The notes: generated by a model not told the origin, from the letters alone. Shown: positions 18,205 through 28,302, counted from the first letter of the stretch. The stretch is DNA of 64,000 nt from Aquipseudomonas ullengensis (GCF_014174475.1 NZ_JACJUD010000004.1:248001-312000); one strand, 5' to 3'. Numbers and translations are program-made.

Positions 18205-18359
18205 GGTGAACTCTCCACTGTGCTTGGCCAAGCCGCTGCAGGCGAGCTGCATTCTGGCTTTGCCTCAAGGAAATAAGTCACAATGCCGGCCAGTACGGGC
18301 CCGACAAAGGGGGCCTATGATAGCCAAGAATCGTTCCTGACTTAAGGCCTCTGGTGCAA

Positions 18360-19178
18360 ATGAAACGAACCGCTTTCTTCATCTCCGACGGCACCGGCAT
18401 TACCGCCGAGACCCTCGGCCAGAGCCTGCTGGCACAATTCGACACTATCGGCTTCACCAAGCTCACGCGCCCCTATATAGACAGCGTGGACAAGGCGCGC
18501 GCCATGGTACAACAAATCAATACAGCTGCCGAGAAAGACGGCGTGCGCCCGATCATCTTCGACACCGTGGTAAACCAGGAAATTCGCGACATCCTGGGCC
18601 AGTCCGACGGTTTCATGATCGACATTTTCTCCACCTTTCTCGCCCCCCTGGAACAGGAGCTCAGCTCCCATTCGTCCTACTCGGTGGGCAAGTCCCACTC
18701 CATAGCCAGCAGCAGCAACTACATGGAACGGATCGAGGCGGTGAACTTCGCCCTCGACAACGACGACGGCGCCCGCACTCACTACTACGACAAGGCCGAT
18801 CTGATTCTGGTCGGTGTTTCTCGGTGCGGAAAGACGCCCACCTGCCTGTATATGGCCATGCAATTCGGTATTCGTGCAGCCAACTACCCGCTGACCGAAG
18901 AAGACATGGAGCGCCTGCAGCTGCCAGCCGCCCTTAAACCCTACAAACACAAGCTGTTCGGCCTGACCATCGACCCGGACCGGCTTACGGCCATCCGTCA
19001 CGAGCGCAAACCCAACAGCCGCTACGCCAGCTTTGCCCAGTGCGAGTTCGAGGTGCGCGAGGTGGAGAACCTGTTCCGCCGCGAAAACATCCCGTACATC
19101 AACTCCACGCATTTCTCGGTGGAAGAGATTTCCGCCAAGATACTCGTGGAAAAAGGCGTGGAACGCCGCCTCAAGTAA
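18360..19178 (+). CDS. ppsR: PEP synthase regulatory protein (bifunctional kinase/pyrophosphorylase)
   Basis: A 272-residue DUF299 protein. It starts with [19 protein letters not shown], has the P-loop-like [10 protein letters not shown] near 153 and the C-terminal [12 protein letters not shown] and [13 protein letters not shown]. It switches PEP synthase off by ADP-dependent phosphorylation and on by phosphate-dependent removal, consistent with the divergent ppsA. The ATG at 18360 is the usual start; an in-frame GTG at 18354 has AAGG at better spacing and may be the true one, adding two residues. Confidence 0.94.
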   Translation: MKRTAFFISDGTGITAETLGQSLLAQFDTIGFTKLTRPYIDSVDKARAMVQQINTAAEKDGVRPIIFDTVVNQEIRDILGQSDGFMIDIFSTFLAPLEQELSSHSSYSVGKSHSIASSSNYMERIEAVNFALDNDDGARTHYYDKADLILVGVSRCGKTPTCLYMAMQFGIRAANYPLTEEDMERLQLPAALKPYKHKLFGLTIDPDRLTAIRHERKPNSRYASFAQCEFEVREVENLFRRENIPYINSTHFSVEEISAKILVEKGVERRLK

Positions 19179-19198
19179 CGCTGGCGTTACAGTTCAGC

Positions 19199-19226
19199 AA
19201 AAGCCCGGCCCAGCGCCGGGCTTTTT
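19199..19226. terminator. Bidirectional terminator between ppsR and prpF
   Basis: Stem AAGCCCGGC/GCCGGGCTT with T tracts on both strands, placed between the convergent ppsR and prpF stops. Confidence 0.85.
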
Positions 19227-19232
19227 CATTCT

Positions 19233-20420
19233 TCAGACGGCATCGCCCGGTACGCGTACCCAGCCTTCCATCAGGATGCGCGCGCTGCGGCTCATGATCG
19301 CCTTGGTCACCGTCCACTCGCCGTTTACTTGAGCCGCCTCGGCGCCGACCCGCAAGGTGCCGGACGGATGCCCGAAGCGCACCGCCGTACGCGCGCCACC
19401 GCCAGCCGCGAGGTTGACCAGGGTGCCGGGAATTGCCGCCGCCGTGCCAATGGCCACCGCGCAGGTACCCATCATGGCGTGGTGCAGCTTGCCCATGGAC
19501 AGCGCGCGCACCAGCAGATCGACCTCGCCGCCCTGCACGGTCTTGCCGCTAGACGCTTTGTAGTCCTGCGCCTTGGTCACGAAGGCGACCTTCGGCGTGT
19601 GCTGACGGGTTAGCGCCTCGTCGGCGTGCTTGATCAGCCCCATACGTAGCGCACCGGCCACACGAATGGCCTCGAAACGCGCCAGCGCCTCGGGGTTGCC
19701 GTTGATGTCTTCGCGCAGCTCGGTGCCTTTGTAGCCAATCTCTTCGGCGTTGACGAACACAGTGGGAATACCGGCGGTGATCATGGTCGCCTTGAAGGTG
19801 CCCACACCAGGCACGTCTAGGTCATCAACCAAATTACCGGTGGGGAACATCGAACCGCCCTCCTCGCCGTCATCGGACGGGTCGAGAAACTCCAGCACGA
19901 TCTCCGCCGCCGGGAAGGTCACCCCGTCCAGCTCGAAATCGCCAGTTTCCTGCACCTGGCCATTGCTGACCGGCACATGGGCAATGATGGTTTTCTGGAT
20001 ATTGGCCTGCCAGATCCGCACCACGCACACGCCGTTTTTCGGGATGCGCGCCGGGTCGACCAACCCGGCATGCAGCGCAAAGGCGCCAGCGCCGGTGGAG
20101 AGGTTGCCGCAGTTGCCACTCCAGTCGACGAAGGCTTTGTCGATCGAGACCTGGCCGTAGAGGTAATCGACGTCATGATCCGGCTGGCTGCTTTTCGACA
20201 GGATCACGCACTTGCTGGTGCTGGACGTGGCGCCACCCATGCCGTCGATCTGCGCTGCGTAGGGGTCGGGGCTGCCGATCACCCGCATGAACAGGCGGTC
20301 ACGGGCGGTGCCCGGTACCTGGCAGCTTTCGGGCAAGTCTTGCAGTCGGAAGAATACGCCCTTGCTGGTGCCGCCACGCATATAGGTGGCGGGAATCTTG
20401 ATCTGGGCTGCATGAGCCAT
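19233..20420 (-). CDS. prpF: 2-methylaconitate cis-trans isomerase PrpF
   Basis: A 395-residue protein of the PrpF/DUF453 family with two pseudo-symmetric halves: IPATYMRGGTSKGVFF at the start, DGMGGATSSTSKCVI near 65 and DWSGNCGNLSTGAGAFAL near 105. It isomerises the 2-methylaconitate isomer made by AcnD so that it can be hydrated to 2-methylisocitrate. The ATG at 20420 has CAGGAG upstream. It is the last gene of the prp operon, 49 bases after acnD. Confidence 0.95.
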   Translation of the reverse strand: MAHAAQIKIPATYMRGGTSKGVFFRLQDLPESCQVPGTARDRLFMRVIGSPDPYAAQIDGMGGATSSTSKCVILSKSSQPDHDVDYLYGQVSIDKAFVDWSGNCGNLSTGAGAFALHAGLVDPARIPKNGVCVVRIWQANIQKTIIAHVPVSNGQVQETGDFELDGVTFPAAEIVLEFLDPSDDGEEGGSMFPTGNLVDDLDVPGVGTFKATMITAGIPTVFVNAEEIGYKGTELREDINGNPEALARFEAIRVAGALRMGLIKHADEALTRQHTPKVAFVTKAQDYKASSGKTVQGGEVDLLVRALSMGKLHHAMMGTCAVAIGTAAAIPGTLVNLAAGGGARTAVRFGHPSGTLRVGAEAAQVNGEWTVTKAIMSRSARILMEGWVRVPGDAV

Positions 20421-20441
20421 AAAGCACTCTCCTGAAAGAAG

Positions 20442-20463
20442 ACCGGGGCGTTGCCGCCCCGGT
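20442..20463 (-). terminator. Hairpin in the acnD-prpF spacer
   Basis: Arms ACCGGGGCG and CGCCCCGGT around a four-base loop, six bases after the acnD stop. On the minus strand it is followed by a pyrimidine stretch (CTTCTTTC) but not a clean T tract, and then by the prpF ribosome site. It may be a partial terminator or a stabilising 3' structure. Confidence 0.45.
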
Positions 20464-20469
20464 AATACA

Positions 20470-23091
20470 TCAGCCTTGGGACGACTCGAGGAAGTCCTGG
20501 GCGAAGCGCTGCAGCACGCCGCCCGCCTTGTAGACATGAACTTCGGCAGCGGTGTCCAGGCGGCAGGTCACCGGGACCTTGACCACTTCACCATTACGGC
20601 GATTGACCACCAGAGTCAGATCGCAGCGCGGCGACACATCGCCCTGGATGTCATAGGTCTCGGTGCCGTCGAGGCCGAGAGTCAGGCGGGTGGTGCCCGG
20701 TTTGAACTCGACCGGCAGCACGCCCATGCCGACCAGGTTGGTACGGTGAATGCGCTCGAAGCCTTCGGCGACGATCACTTCCACGCCGGCCAGGCGCACG
20801 CCCTTGGCCGCCCAGTCACGGGACGAGCCCTGACCGTAGTCGGCACCGGCGACGATGATCAGGTTCTGCTTGCGGTTCATGTAGGTTTCGATCGCTTCCC
20901 ACATGCGCATCACTTTGCCTTCCGGCTCGACACGCGCCAGCGAGCCCTTCTTCACCGCCCCGTCGACCACGGCCATTTCGTTCACCAGTTGCGGGTTGGC
21001 GAAGGTGGCGCGCTGGGCGGTCAGGTGGTCGCCACGGTGGGTGGCGTAGGAGTTGAAGTCCTCTTCCGGCAGACCCATTTTGTGCAGGTACTCACCAGCG
21101 GCCGAATCCAGCAGGATGGCGTTGGACGGCGACAGGTGATCGGTGGTGATGTTGTCCGGCAGGATCGCCAGCGGCAGCATGCCCTTGAGCGTGCGCTCAC
21201 CGGCCAGTGCACCTTCCCAGTACGGCGGGCGGCGGATGTAGGTGGACATTGGGCGCCAGTCGTACAGCGGGCTTTCCGCTTCCTCGATAGTGCCCAGATC
21301 GAACATCGGGATGTAGATCTGCTTGAACTGCTCCGGCTTCACCGAGGCGGCGACAATGGCGTCGATCTCTTCGTCGCTCGGCCACAGGTCCTTCAGGGTG
21401 ATCGGGTTGCCGTTCTTGTCGGTACCCAGCACATCCTGCTCGATATCGAAGCGCACAGTACCGGCGATGGCGTAAGCCACTACCAGCGGCGGCGAGGCCA
21501 GGAAGGCCTGCTTGGCGTACGGGTGGATACGGCCATCGAAGTTGCGGTTACCGGAGAGTACGGCGGTGGCATACAGGTCGCGGTCGATGATTTCCTGCTG
21601 GATCACCGGGTCCAGCGCACCGGACATGCCATTACAGGTAGTGCAGGCGTAAGCGACGATGCCGAAGCCGAGCTGTTCCAGCTCGCTCAGCAGGCCGGCG
21701 TCCTCCAGATACAGCTTGGCGACTTTAGAGCCAGGCGCGAACGAGGTCTTGACCCATGGTTTGCGCAGCAGGCCGAGGGCATTGGCCTTCTTCGCCAGCA
21801 GACCGGCAGCGACCACGTTACGCGGGTTGGACGTATTGGTGCAACTGGTAATGGCGGCGATGATCACTGCGCCATCCGGCAGCAGGCCGTCGGCTTCCTC
21901 GACCTTGGCCGCGGCCAGCATGGCGTCGCCAGCGATGCCGCGCTCCTGCAATGCAGAAGTCGGCAGGCGCTTGTGCGGGTTGCTCGGCCCAGCCATGTTG
22001 CGTACCACGGTGGACAGGTCGAAGCTCAGCACCCGCTCGTATTCAGCGGTCACCAACGCATCGGCCCACAGGCCGGTGAGCTTGGCGTACTGCTCCACCA
22101 GCGCCACCGGCTCCGGCTCGCGACCGGTGAGCTTGAGGTAGTCGATGGTCTGCTGGTCGATGTAGAACATCGAGGCGGTGGCGCCGTATTCCGGGCACAT
22201 GTTGGAGATGGTCGCACGGTCGCCGATCGACAGGCTGTCCGCCCCCGCGCCGAAGAACTCGACCCAGGCGCCGACCACGCGTTCCTTGCGCAGGAACTCG
22301 GTGATGGCCAGGACTATATCGGTGGCAGTGATGCCGGGCTGGCGCTTGCCAGTCAGCTCCACGCCGACGATATCGGGCAGGCGCATCATCGACGGCAGGC
22401 CCAGCATCACGGTCTCGGCTTCCAGGCCACCAACGCCGATGGCGATCACGCCCAGGGCGTCGACGTGCGGGGTGTGGCTGTCGGTGCCGACGCAGGTATC
22501 CGGGTAGGCCACGCCATCACGCGCCTGGATCACCGGGCTCATTTTCTCCAGGTTGATCTGGTGCATGATGCCGTTGCCGGCCGGGATCACGTCGACGTTC
22601 TTGAACGCGGTCTTGGTCCACTCGATAAAGTGGAAACGGTCCTCGTTGCGGCGCTCTTCCACTGCACGGTTCTTCTCGAACGCGTCCGGGTCGAAGCCAC
22701 CGAACTCCACGGCCAGCGAGTGATCGACGATCAGCTGAGTCGGCACCACCGGGTTGACCTTGGCCGGGTCGCCCCCCTTCTCGGCAATCGCATCGCGCAG
22801 ACCGGCCAGGTCGACCAGCGCAGTCTGGCCGAGGATGTCGTGGCAGACCACGCGGGCCGGGTACCAGGGGAAGTCCAGATCACGCTTGCGCTCGATCAGC
22901 TGCTTGAGCGAGTCGGTCAAAGCCTCCGGCTCGCAGCGACGCACCAACTGCTCGGCCAGCACGCGCGAGGTGTAGGGCAACTTGGCGTAGGCGCCGGGCT
23001 CGATGGCATCGACCGCTTCACTGGTATCGAAGTAGTCCAGCACGCTGCCGGGCAGGTTTTTACGGTATTGGCTGTTCATCTGGATGCTCAT
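20470..23091 (-). CDS. acnD: Fe/S-dependent 2-methylcitrate dehydratase AcnD
   Basis: An 873-residue aconitase-superfamily enzyme. The [4Fe-4S] ligands are Cys417 (SCTNTSNP), Cys483 and Cys486 (CTTCNG), and a C-terminal swivel domain carries YGQGSSRDWAAKG. It dehydrates 2-methylcitrate in the methylcitrate cycle and replaces PrpD; it works with PrpF, which follows. The first ATG (23091) has AAGGA about 11 bases upstream; a second ATG at 23079 would also give a family-like start. Only one base separates it from the prpC stop. Confidence 0.96.
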   Translation of the reverse strand: MSIQMNSQYRKNLPGSVLDYFDTSEAVDAIEPGAYAKLPYTSRVLAEQLVRRCEPEALTDSLKQLIERKRDLDFPWYPARVVCHDILGQTALVDLAGLRDAIAEKGGDPAKVNPVVPTQLIVDHSLAVEFGGFDPDAFEKNRAVEERRNEDRFHFIEWTKTAFKNVDVIPAGNGIMHQINLEKMSPVIQARDGVAYPDTCVGTDSHTPHVDALGVIAIGVGGLEAETVMLGLPSMMRLPDIVGVELTGKRQPGITATDIVLAITEFLRKERVVGAWVEFFGAGADSLSIGDRATISNMCPEYGATASMFYIDQQTIDYLKLTGREPEPVALVEQYAKLTGLWADALVTAEYERVLSFDLSTVVRNMAGPSNPHKRLPTSALQERGIAGDAMLAAAKVEEADGLLPDGAVIIAAITSCTNTSNPRNVVAAGLLAKKANALGLLRKPWVKTSFAPGSKVAKLYLEDAGLLSELEQLGFGIVAYACTTCNGMSGALDPVIQQEIIDRDLYATAVLSGNRNFDGRIHPYAKQAFLASPPLVVAYAIAGTVRFDIEQDVLGTDKNGNPITLKDLWPSDEEIDAIVAASVKPEQFKQIYIPMFDLGTIEEAESPLYDWRPMSTYIRRPPYWEGALAGERTLKGMLPLAILPDNITTDHLSPSNAILLDSAAGEYLHKMGLPEEDFNSYATHRGDHLTAQRATFANPQLVNEMAVVDGAVKKGSLARVEPEGKVMRMWEAIETYMNRKQNLIIVAGADYGQGSSRDWAAKGVRLAGVEVIVAEGFERIHRTNLVGMGVLPVEFKPGTTRLTLGLDGTETYDIQGDVSPRCDLTLVVNRRNGEVVKVPVTCRLDTAAEVHVYKAGGVLQRFAQDFLESSQG

Positions 23092-23092
23092 G

Positions 23093-24256
23093 TTATGGGC
23101 GATCCTTGAGCGGCACGAACTTCAGGTCTTCAGGGCCTGTGTAGTTGGCGCTCGGGCGAATGATCTTGCCGTCGATACGTTGTTCGATCACGTGGGACGA
23201 CCAGCCGGAGGTGCGGGCAATCACGAACAGTGGGGTGAACATGGCCGTTGGCACACCCATCATGTGGTAGCTGACGGCGCTGAACCAATCGAGGTTGGGG
23301 AACATCTTCTTGATGTCCCACATGATGGTTTCCAGGCGCTCGGCGATGTCGAACATCTTGCTGTTGCTCTGCTCGGCGGACAGCTCGCGCGCCACTTCCT
23401 TGATCACCTTGTTGCGCGGGTCGGCGACGGTGTACACCGGGTGGCCAAAGCCGATCACCACTTCCTTCTTCTCGACCCGGGCGCGGATATCGGCCTCGGC
23501 TTCGTCCGGGTTGTCGTAGCGCTTCTGGATCTCGAAGGCCACTTCGTTGGCGCCACCGTGTTTCGGGCCGCGCAGCGCGCCAATAGCGCCAGCGATGCAG
23601 GAGTGCATGTCGGAGCCGGTGCCGGCAATCACCCGCGAGGTAAAGGTGGAGGCGTTGAACTCATGCTCGGCATACAGGTTGAGCGAGGTGTGCATGGCGC
23701 GCACCCACGACTCGCGCGGTTTTTCGCCGTGCAGCAGGTGGAGGAAATGGCCACCGATGGAGTCGTCGTCGGTTTCCACGTCGATGCGTTTGCCGTTGTG
23801 GCTGAAGTGGTACCAGTACAGCAAGGCCGAGCCCAGAGAGGCCATCAGCTTGTCGGCGATGTCACGGGCGCCCGGATGGTTGTGGTCGTCCTTTTCCGGC
23901 GACACGCAACCCAGCACGGACACCGCGGTGCGCATCACGTCCATCGGATGAGCGGACGGCGGCAGTTGCTCGAGGGACGCTTTCAGCGCAGCCGGAATGC
24001 CACGCAGGGCCTTGAGTTTGGTCTTGTAGGCAGTCAGCTCGGCCGCATTCGGCAGTTTGCCGTGCACCAGCAGGTGGGCGATTTCTTCGAAGTCGCAGCG
24101 GTTGGCGAAGTCGAGTACGTCGTAGCCGCGGTAGTGCAGGTCGTTGCCGGTACGGCCGACGGTGCACAGGGCGGTATTGCCGGCTGCGGTGCCACTCAGG
24201 GCCACGGATTTCTTTGGCTTGAAGCCTGGGGTGACGGTTTCTGGGGTTGCACTCAT
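23093..24256 (-). CDS. prpC: 2-methylcitrate synthase
   Basis: A 387-residue citrate-synthase-fold enzyme with the catalytic His segments GPKHGGANE and GFGHPVY and the [14 protein letters not shown]-terminal motif. It condenses propionyl-CoA with oxaloacetate. It lies between prpB and acnD on the same strand, and the stop TAA is one base from the acnD ATG. Gene context separates it from the house-keeping citrate synthase. Confidence 0.96.
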   Translation of the reverse strand: MSATPETVTPGFKPKKSVALSGTAAGNTALCTVGRTGNDLHYRGYDVLDFANRCDFEEIAHLLVHGKLPNAAELTAYKTKLKALRGIPAALKASLEQLPPSAHPMDVMRTAVSVLGCVSPEKDDHNHPGARDIADKLMASLGSALLYWYHFSHNGKRIDVETDDDSIGGHFLHLLHGEKPRESWVRAMHTSLNLYAEHEFNASTFTSRVIAGTGSDMHSCIAGAIGALRGPKHGGANEVAFEIQKRYDNPDEAEADIRARVEKKEVVIGFGHPVYTVADPRNKVIKEVARELSAEQSNSKMFDIAERLETIMWDIKKMFPNLDWFSAVSYHMMGVPTAMFTPLFVIARTSGWSSHVIEQRIDGKIIRPSANYTGPEDLKFVPLKDRP

Positions 24257-24326
24257 CGCTTATCTCTCCTCATCCGATCCGGTCGGGTAGTTCTTATTAC
24301 GCAGGCGGCTAAGACCTGCGTTCCGG

Positions 24327-25211
24327 TTATTTTTTGGCGGCAAACAACGCGTCGAGGCTTTGCTCGAAGGCGTGATAGTTGATGCGCTCGTAGAGCTCCA
24401 TGCGGGTCTGCATGGTGTCGACCACATTCTTCTGGGTGCCATCGCGGCGTACGGCGTTGTAGACGTTTTCCGCCGCCTTGTTCATCGCGCGGAAGGCCGA
24501 CAACGGGTACAGCACCAGGCCGACGTCAACCGAGGCCAGCTCTTCGGTGGTGTACAGCGGCGTGGCGCCGAACTCGGTGATATTGGCCAGGATCGGCGCC
24601 TTCACGCGGTCGGCGAAGGTCTTGTACATCGCCAGCTCAGTAATGGCCTCTGGGAAGATCATGTCGGCCCCAGCTTCGATGCAGGCGGCAGCACGATCCA
24701 GCGCCGAGTTCAGGCCTTCAACGGCCAGGGCGTCGGTACGTGCCATGATCACAAAGCTATCGTCGGTACGCGCATCCACGGCCGCCTTGATGCGGTCGAC
24801 CATCTCCTGCTGGGTGACAATCTCCTTATTAGGGCGATGACCGCAGCGCTTGGCGCCGACCTGGTCTTCGATATGGATAGCGGCGGCGCCGAACTTGATC
24901 ATCGACTTCACGGTACGCGCGACGTTGAACGCCGAGGCCCCGAAACCGGTGTCGACATCCACCAGCAGCGGCAGGTCGCAGACGTCAGTGATGCGACGCA
25001 CGTCGGTGAGCACGTCGTCCAGGCCGGTAATGCCCAGGTCTGGCAGGCCCAGGGAGCCAGCCGCGACGCCGCCACCGGACAGGTAAATAGCCTTGAAGCC
25101 GGCACGTTTGGCCAGCAGCGCATGGTTGGCGTTGATGGCGCCGATGACTTGCAGCGGGTGTTCGCTGGCAACTGCGTCGCGGAAACGTTGACCGGGAGTG
25201 TTCGAACTCAT
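24327..25211 (-). CDS. prpB: Methylisocitrate lyase
   Basis: A 294-residue isocitrate-lyase superfamily protein with DVDTGFG near 85, HIEDQ near 113 and the catalytic KRCGH (Cys124). It splits 2-methylisocitrate into pyruvate and succinate. The start overlaps the prpR stop by four bases (25208-25211). A small CGCAGG/CCTGCG dyad (24300-24320) sits in the 70-base spacer to prpC. Confidence 0.96.
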   Translation of the reverse strand: MSSNTPGQRFRDAVASEHPLQVIGAINANHALLAKRAGFKAIYLSGGGVAAGSLGLPDLGITGLDDVLTDVRRITDVCDLPLLVDVDTGFGASAFNVARTVKSMIKFGAAAIHIEDQVGAKRCGHRPNKEIVTQQEMVDRIKAAVDARTDDSFVIMARTDALAVEGLNSALDRAAACIEAGADMIFPEAITELAMYKTFADRVKAPILANITEFGATPLYTTEELASVDVGLVLYPLSAFRAMNKAAENVYNAVRRDGTQKNVVDTMQTRMELYERINYHAFEQSLDALFAAKK

Positions 25212-25942
25212 GCTTCACCTCGTGCTGTTGAAGGAGTGGCGCCCTGCCCTGTCTGGGCAATGAAATGGCGCTCGATATTGCGTTTGGACGCAGCGATATG
25301 ACGACGCATCAGCAGCTCGGCTAGCTCGCCGTCGCGCTCGGAAATTGCGTCGAGAATGCGGTGGTGCTCGTTGAAGGCGTGGCGCGGGCGGTTCGGCGTG
25401 GCCGAGAACTGCAAGCGGTACATGCGCACCAACTGATACAGCTCGCCGCAGAGCATCTGGGTCAGGGTCTTGTTGCCGCTGCCCTGGATGATCTTGTAAT
25501 GAAAATCGAAATCGCCCTCCTGCTGGTAATAACCGACGCCAGCCTGGAACGCAGCATCCTGCTCATGCAGGTCGAGCACCCGGCGCAGTTCATCGATCTC
25601 GCCCTGGGTCATGCGCTCGGCAGCCAGGCGGCAGGCCATGCCTTCGAGCGATTCGCGGATTTCGTAGAGTTCGATCAACTCGCTATGGCTCAGCGACACA
25701 ACCCGCGCACCGACATGCGGTACACGCACCAGCAGGCGCTGGCCCTCCAGGCGGTGAATGGCCTCGCGTAGCGGGCCACGACTGATGCCATAGGTGCGCG
25801 CCAGTTCCGGCTCGGAGATCTTGCTGCCAGGCGCGATCTCGCCACGCACGATGGCAGCCTGGATGCGGCGAAACACACCCTCGGCCAGGGTGCCGGATTC
25901 ATCCTGCTCGGGGCTGATCGGATCGGAAAGCTCAAGCATCAT
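25208..25942 (-). CDS. prpR: GntR-family regulator of the prp operon
   Basis: A 244-residue FadR/VanR-type GntR regulator. The winged helix (about 15-80: [49 protein letters not shown]) is followed by an all-helical FCD ligand domain. The start is one of two adjacent ATG codons (25942 or 25939); no strong ribosome site is visible, and a longer frame to 25984 would run across the predicted promoter. It is the first gene of the operon and its start abuts one of two TGTCGACA boxes, so it is probably autoregulated. 2-Methylcitrate as inducer is a guess from the pathway. Confidence 0.88.
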   Translation of the reverse strand: MMLELSDPISPEQDESGTLAEGVFRRIQAAIVRGEIAPGSKISEPELARTYGISRGPLREAIHRLEGQRLLVRVPHVGARVVSLSHSELIELYEIRESLEGMACRLAAERMTQGEIDELRRVLDLHEQDAAFQAGVGYYQQEGDFDFHYKIIQGSGNKTLTQMLCGELYQLVRMYRLQFSATPNRPRHAFNEHHRILDAISERDGELAELLMRRHIAASKRNIERHFIAQTGQGATPSTARGEA

Positions 25943-25950
25943 TGTCGACA
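25943..25950. promoter_or_regulatory. TGTCGACA box 1 (candidate PrpR operator)
   Basis: A perfect eight-base palindrome within the 12-base word ATTGTCGACACT, directly upstream of the prpR start. The TGT-N2-ACA form matches operators of FadR-type GntR proteins. An identical 12-base word occurs 73 bases away. Confidence 0.6.
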
Positions 25951-25970
25951 CTGTTTTATTTGATTGGCGA

Positions 25971-26000
25971 AAATTACGCCTCAATCAGTATTTACGTCAA
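25971..26000 (-). promoter_or_regulatory. Predicted sigma70-type promoter of the prp operon
   Basis: On the minus strand a -35 TTGACG (25995-26000) and a -10 TAATTT (25971-25976) are separated by 18 bases. Transcription would begin near 25964, upstream of prpR. The two TGTCGACA boxes flank this promoter. Confidence 0.5.
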
Positions 26001-26015
26001 ACATAAAAACAGGAT

Positions 26016-26023
26016 TGTCGACA
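26016..26023. promoter_or_regulatory. TGTCGACA box 2 (candidate PrpR operator)
   Basis: Second copy of the palindrome, in the same orientation and within the same 12-base word as box 1. It lies just upstream of the predicted -35 element. The centre-to-centre distance to box 1 is 73 bases, close to seven helical turns. Confidence 0.6.
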
Positions 26024-26229
26024 CTTTGCTGGCCGCTTGAGCGACGACAAATCCGCTACTCAACCTGCAGAAACGCACATAAGCGTCTGTCACAGCAGAA
26101 AAACCCCATGTTAGAATGCCCACCGCATGCGCCGGGCGGGACCTTTGCCATGCCTGCTAGACTGTTTTGGCCGGCGGCACTACCCAGCCACGGTCACCAG
26201 CCCCGACGACGCGACTACTCACAGGATTT

Positions 26230-26766
26230 ATGAGACTCGAGCCCTTCGCCCTTCTGCTCTGTTGCGCCTTGCTTCCCGGCCTCAGTCTCGCCGCCGAAAA
26301 GACCGTGTATGGCCTGAACGAATACGTCAGCCTGGCCGACCTCGACCTGCAAGTCGCCGCCAAACTCGATACCGGTGCCAAAACCGCCTCCCTCAGCGCC
26401 CGTGACATCAAACGCTTCAAACGTGACGGCGAGACCTGGGTGCGCTTCTACCTGGCGATCGATGATGCCCACAGCCACCCGATCGAACGCCCGCTCGCGC
26501 GCATCAGCAAGATCAAGCGCCGCTCCGGTGATTTCGACCCGGAAGAAGGCAAAAGCTACACCGCGCGGCCGGTCATCGAGCTTGAAGTGTGCATGGGCAA
26601 GGCCCGCCGCAGCATCGAAGTGAACCTGACCGACCGCAGTGCATTCCAATACCCGCTACTGATCGGCTCCGAGGCGCTCAAACGCCTGGACGCACTGGTC
26701 GACCCAAGCCTCAAATACGCTGCCGGCAAACCCGCCTGCACCCCAGACACCACCGCTGCCGAGTAA
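26230..26766 (+). CDS. Secreted retropepsin-like protein (annotated elsewhere as 'ATP-dependent zinc protease')
   Basis: A 178-residue protein with a signal peptide (residues 1-22, ending LSLAA) and the motif LDTGAKTASLSA at 46-57. The D-T-G-A core is the active-site signature of retropepsin-like aspartic proteases; no HExxH or other zinc motif is visible, so the common family label (Zn_protease, PF05618) looks misleading. The start ATG is preceded by AGGA. It is the first of three tightly spaced genes with a membrane transglutaminase-like protein and an ATP-grasp ligase. Protease activity and substrate are not shown. Confidence 0.85.
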   Translation: MRLEPFALLLCCALLPGLSLAAEKTVYGLNEYVSLADLDLQVAAKLDTGAKTASLSARDIKRFKRDGETWVRFYLAIDDAHSHPIERPLARISKIKRRSGDFDPEEGKSYTARPVIELEVCMGKARRSIEVNLTDRSAFQYPLLIGSEALKRLDALVDPSLKYAAGKPACTPDTTAAE

Positions 26767-26771
26767 TACTC

Positions 26772-28298
26772 ATGCGATCCTTGACCCTGCATCTGAAAGT
26801 CCTTATCACCCTGCTGGTGACCGTGGGCATTCTGGTTACGGCCTACCAGATCTTCTATCTCGGCATCCCGGTGACCGAGGACGAGACTGATGACCTGTGG
26901 AACATCGACGCCAAAGTCGAGTTCCAGGCCAGCCCGCACGAACCGGTCAAGGTGCAGATGTTCGTGCCGCCGCTGAACCAGAACTACGTCAGCCTCAACG
27001 AGAGCTTCATCTCGAATAACTACGGTTTCAGCATCAACCGTACCGATGGCAACCGTAACGTGACCTGGTCGGCGCGCCGGGCCAATGGCAACCAGACCCT
27101 CTACTACCGCCTGGTACTGACCAAGCGTTACAGCGGTGAACCTGCCAAGGCCAAGGGCCCGATCTACCGTGACAGCATTCCGGTGGATGGCGCCGAGAAG
27201 ATCGCCGCAGAAGCCCTGCTGGCGCCGATTCGCCAGCACTCGGCGGATATCGAAACCTTCATCAGCGAAACCATCAAACGTGTCAACAATCTCAATGACG
27301 ACAACGTCAAGCTGCTGATGGCCGGCGACACCTCGTCGCCGAACAAGGCCCGCATCATTGAGCTGCTGCTATCCATCGCCCACGTACCGATGGAGCGCGT
27401 ACACGCCATCGTCCTTGCCAGTGACCTGCCACAAAGCCCGGAACTGTGGCTGCGCAGCTTCAACGGCGAGAACTGGCTGTACTTCAACCCGGATACCGGC
27501 GAGCAAGGCCTGCCCGCTGATCGCCTGGTCTGGTGGACCGGTGATGACCCACTGGTGAAACTGGAAGGCGGCAAGAAGGCGCAAGTGACCTTCACCCTCA
27601 ACAACAGCGAAATGAACGCCATTCGCCTGGCCAAGCTGACCGACGAGAATACCGACGTCGATTTCCTCGAATACTCGCTGTACGGCCTGCCGCTGCAAAC
27701 CCAGCAGACCTACCAGATCATGATCATGATCCCGATCGGCGTGCTGGTGATCCTGATCCTGCGCAACCTCGGTGGCCTGCAGACCCTCGGCACCTTTACC
27801 CCGGTACTGATCGCCCTGGCCTTCCGCGAGACCCAGCTGGGCTTCGGCATCGCGCTGTTCACCATCATTACCGCCCTCGGCCTCTCACTACGTTCGTACC
27901 TTGAGCACTTGAAGCTGCAGATGCTGCCAAGGCTATCGGTGGTGCTGACCTTCGTGGTGGTGCTGATCGCCGTGATCAGCCTGCTCAGCCACAAATTGGG
28001 CCTGGAGCGCGGCCTGTCCGTCGCCCTGTTCCCGATGGTGATCCTGACCATGACCATCGAACGCCTATCGATCACCTGGGAAGAACGCGGCGCCTCGCAT
28101 GCCTTCAAGGTCGCGGTCGGTACCCTGTTCGCTGCCACCCTGGCGCACCTGCTGATGACCGTGCCGGAGCTGACCTACTTCATCTTCACCTTCCCGGCCG
28201 TGCTGCTGGTCATGGTGGGCTTCATGCTGGCAATGGGTCGCTACCGCGGCTATCGCCTGACCGAATTGTTCCGCTTCAAAGCCTTCCTGAAGGATTGA
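26772..28298 (+). CDS. Inactive transglutaminase fused to multi-pass membrane domain
   Basis: A 508-residue protein: an N-terminal membrane anchor (about 8-30), a periplasmic region of some 290 residues and a C-terminal membrane domain of about six to seven helices. The periplasmic part contains a transglutaminase-like segment (ARIIELLLSIAHVPMERVHAIVL, then ENWLYFNPDTGEQG) in which the Cys and His of the catalytic triad are absent while the Asp position remains. This matches the family 'inactive transglutaminase with 7TM'. It starts six bases after the retropepsin-like gene. A sensory or scaffold role is inference. Confidence 0.85.
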   Translation: MRSLTLHLKVLITLLVTVGILVTAYQIFYLGIPVTEDETDDLWNIDAKVEFQASPHEPVKVQMFVPPLNQNYVSLNESFISNNYGFSINRTDGNRNVTWSARRANGNQTLYYRLVLTKRYSGEPAKAKGPIYRDSIPVDGAEKIAAEALLAPIRQHSADIETFISETIKRVNNLNDDNVKLLMAGDTSSPNKARIIELLLSIAHVPMERVHAIVLASDLPQSPELWLRSFNGENWLYFNPDTGEQGLPADRLVWWTGDDPLVKLEGGKKAQVTFTLNNSEMNAIRLAKLTDENTDVDFLEYSLYGLPLQTQQTYQIMIMIPIGVLVILILRNLGGLQTLGTFTPVLIALAFRETQLGFGIALFTIITALGLSLRSYLEHLKLQMLPRLSVVLTFVVVLIAVISLLSHKLGLERGLSVALFPMVILTMTIERLSITWEERGASHAFKVAVGTLFAATLAHLLMTVPELTYFIFTFPAVLLVMVGFMLAMGRYRGYRLTELFRFKAFLKD

Positions 28299-28302
28299 GC
28301 CC

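Noticed and set aside
16645-18276. A 543-codon plus-strand open frame
   Set aside because: Antisense to ppsA, with the same compositional pattern as other shadows and no ribosome site or family motif.
20476-23109. An 877-codon open frame on the plus strand
   Set aside because: It is exactly antisense to acnD, a complete well-conserved enzyme; the translated sequence is rich in His, Gln, Asp and Val without domain signs, as expected for the shadow of a high-GC gene.
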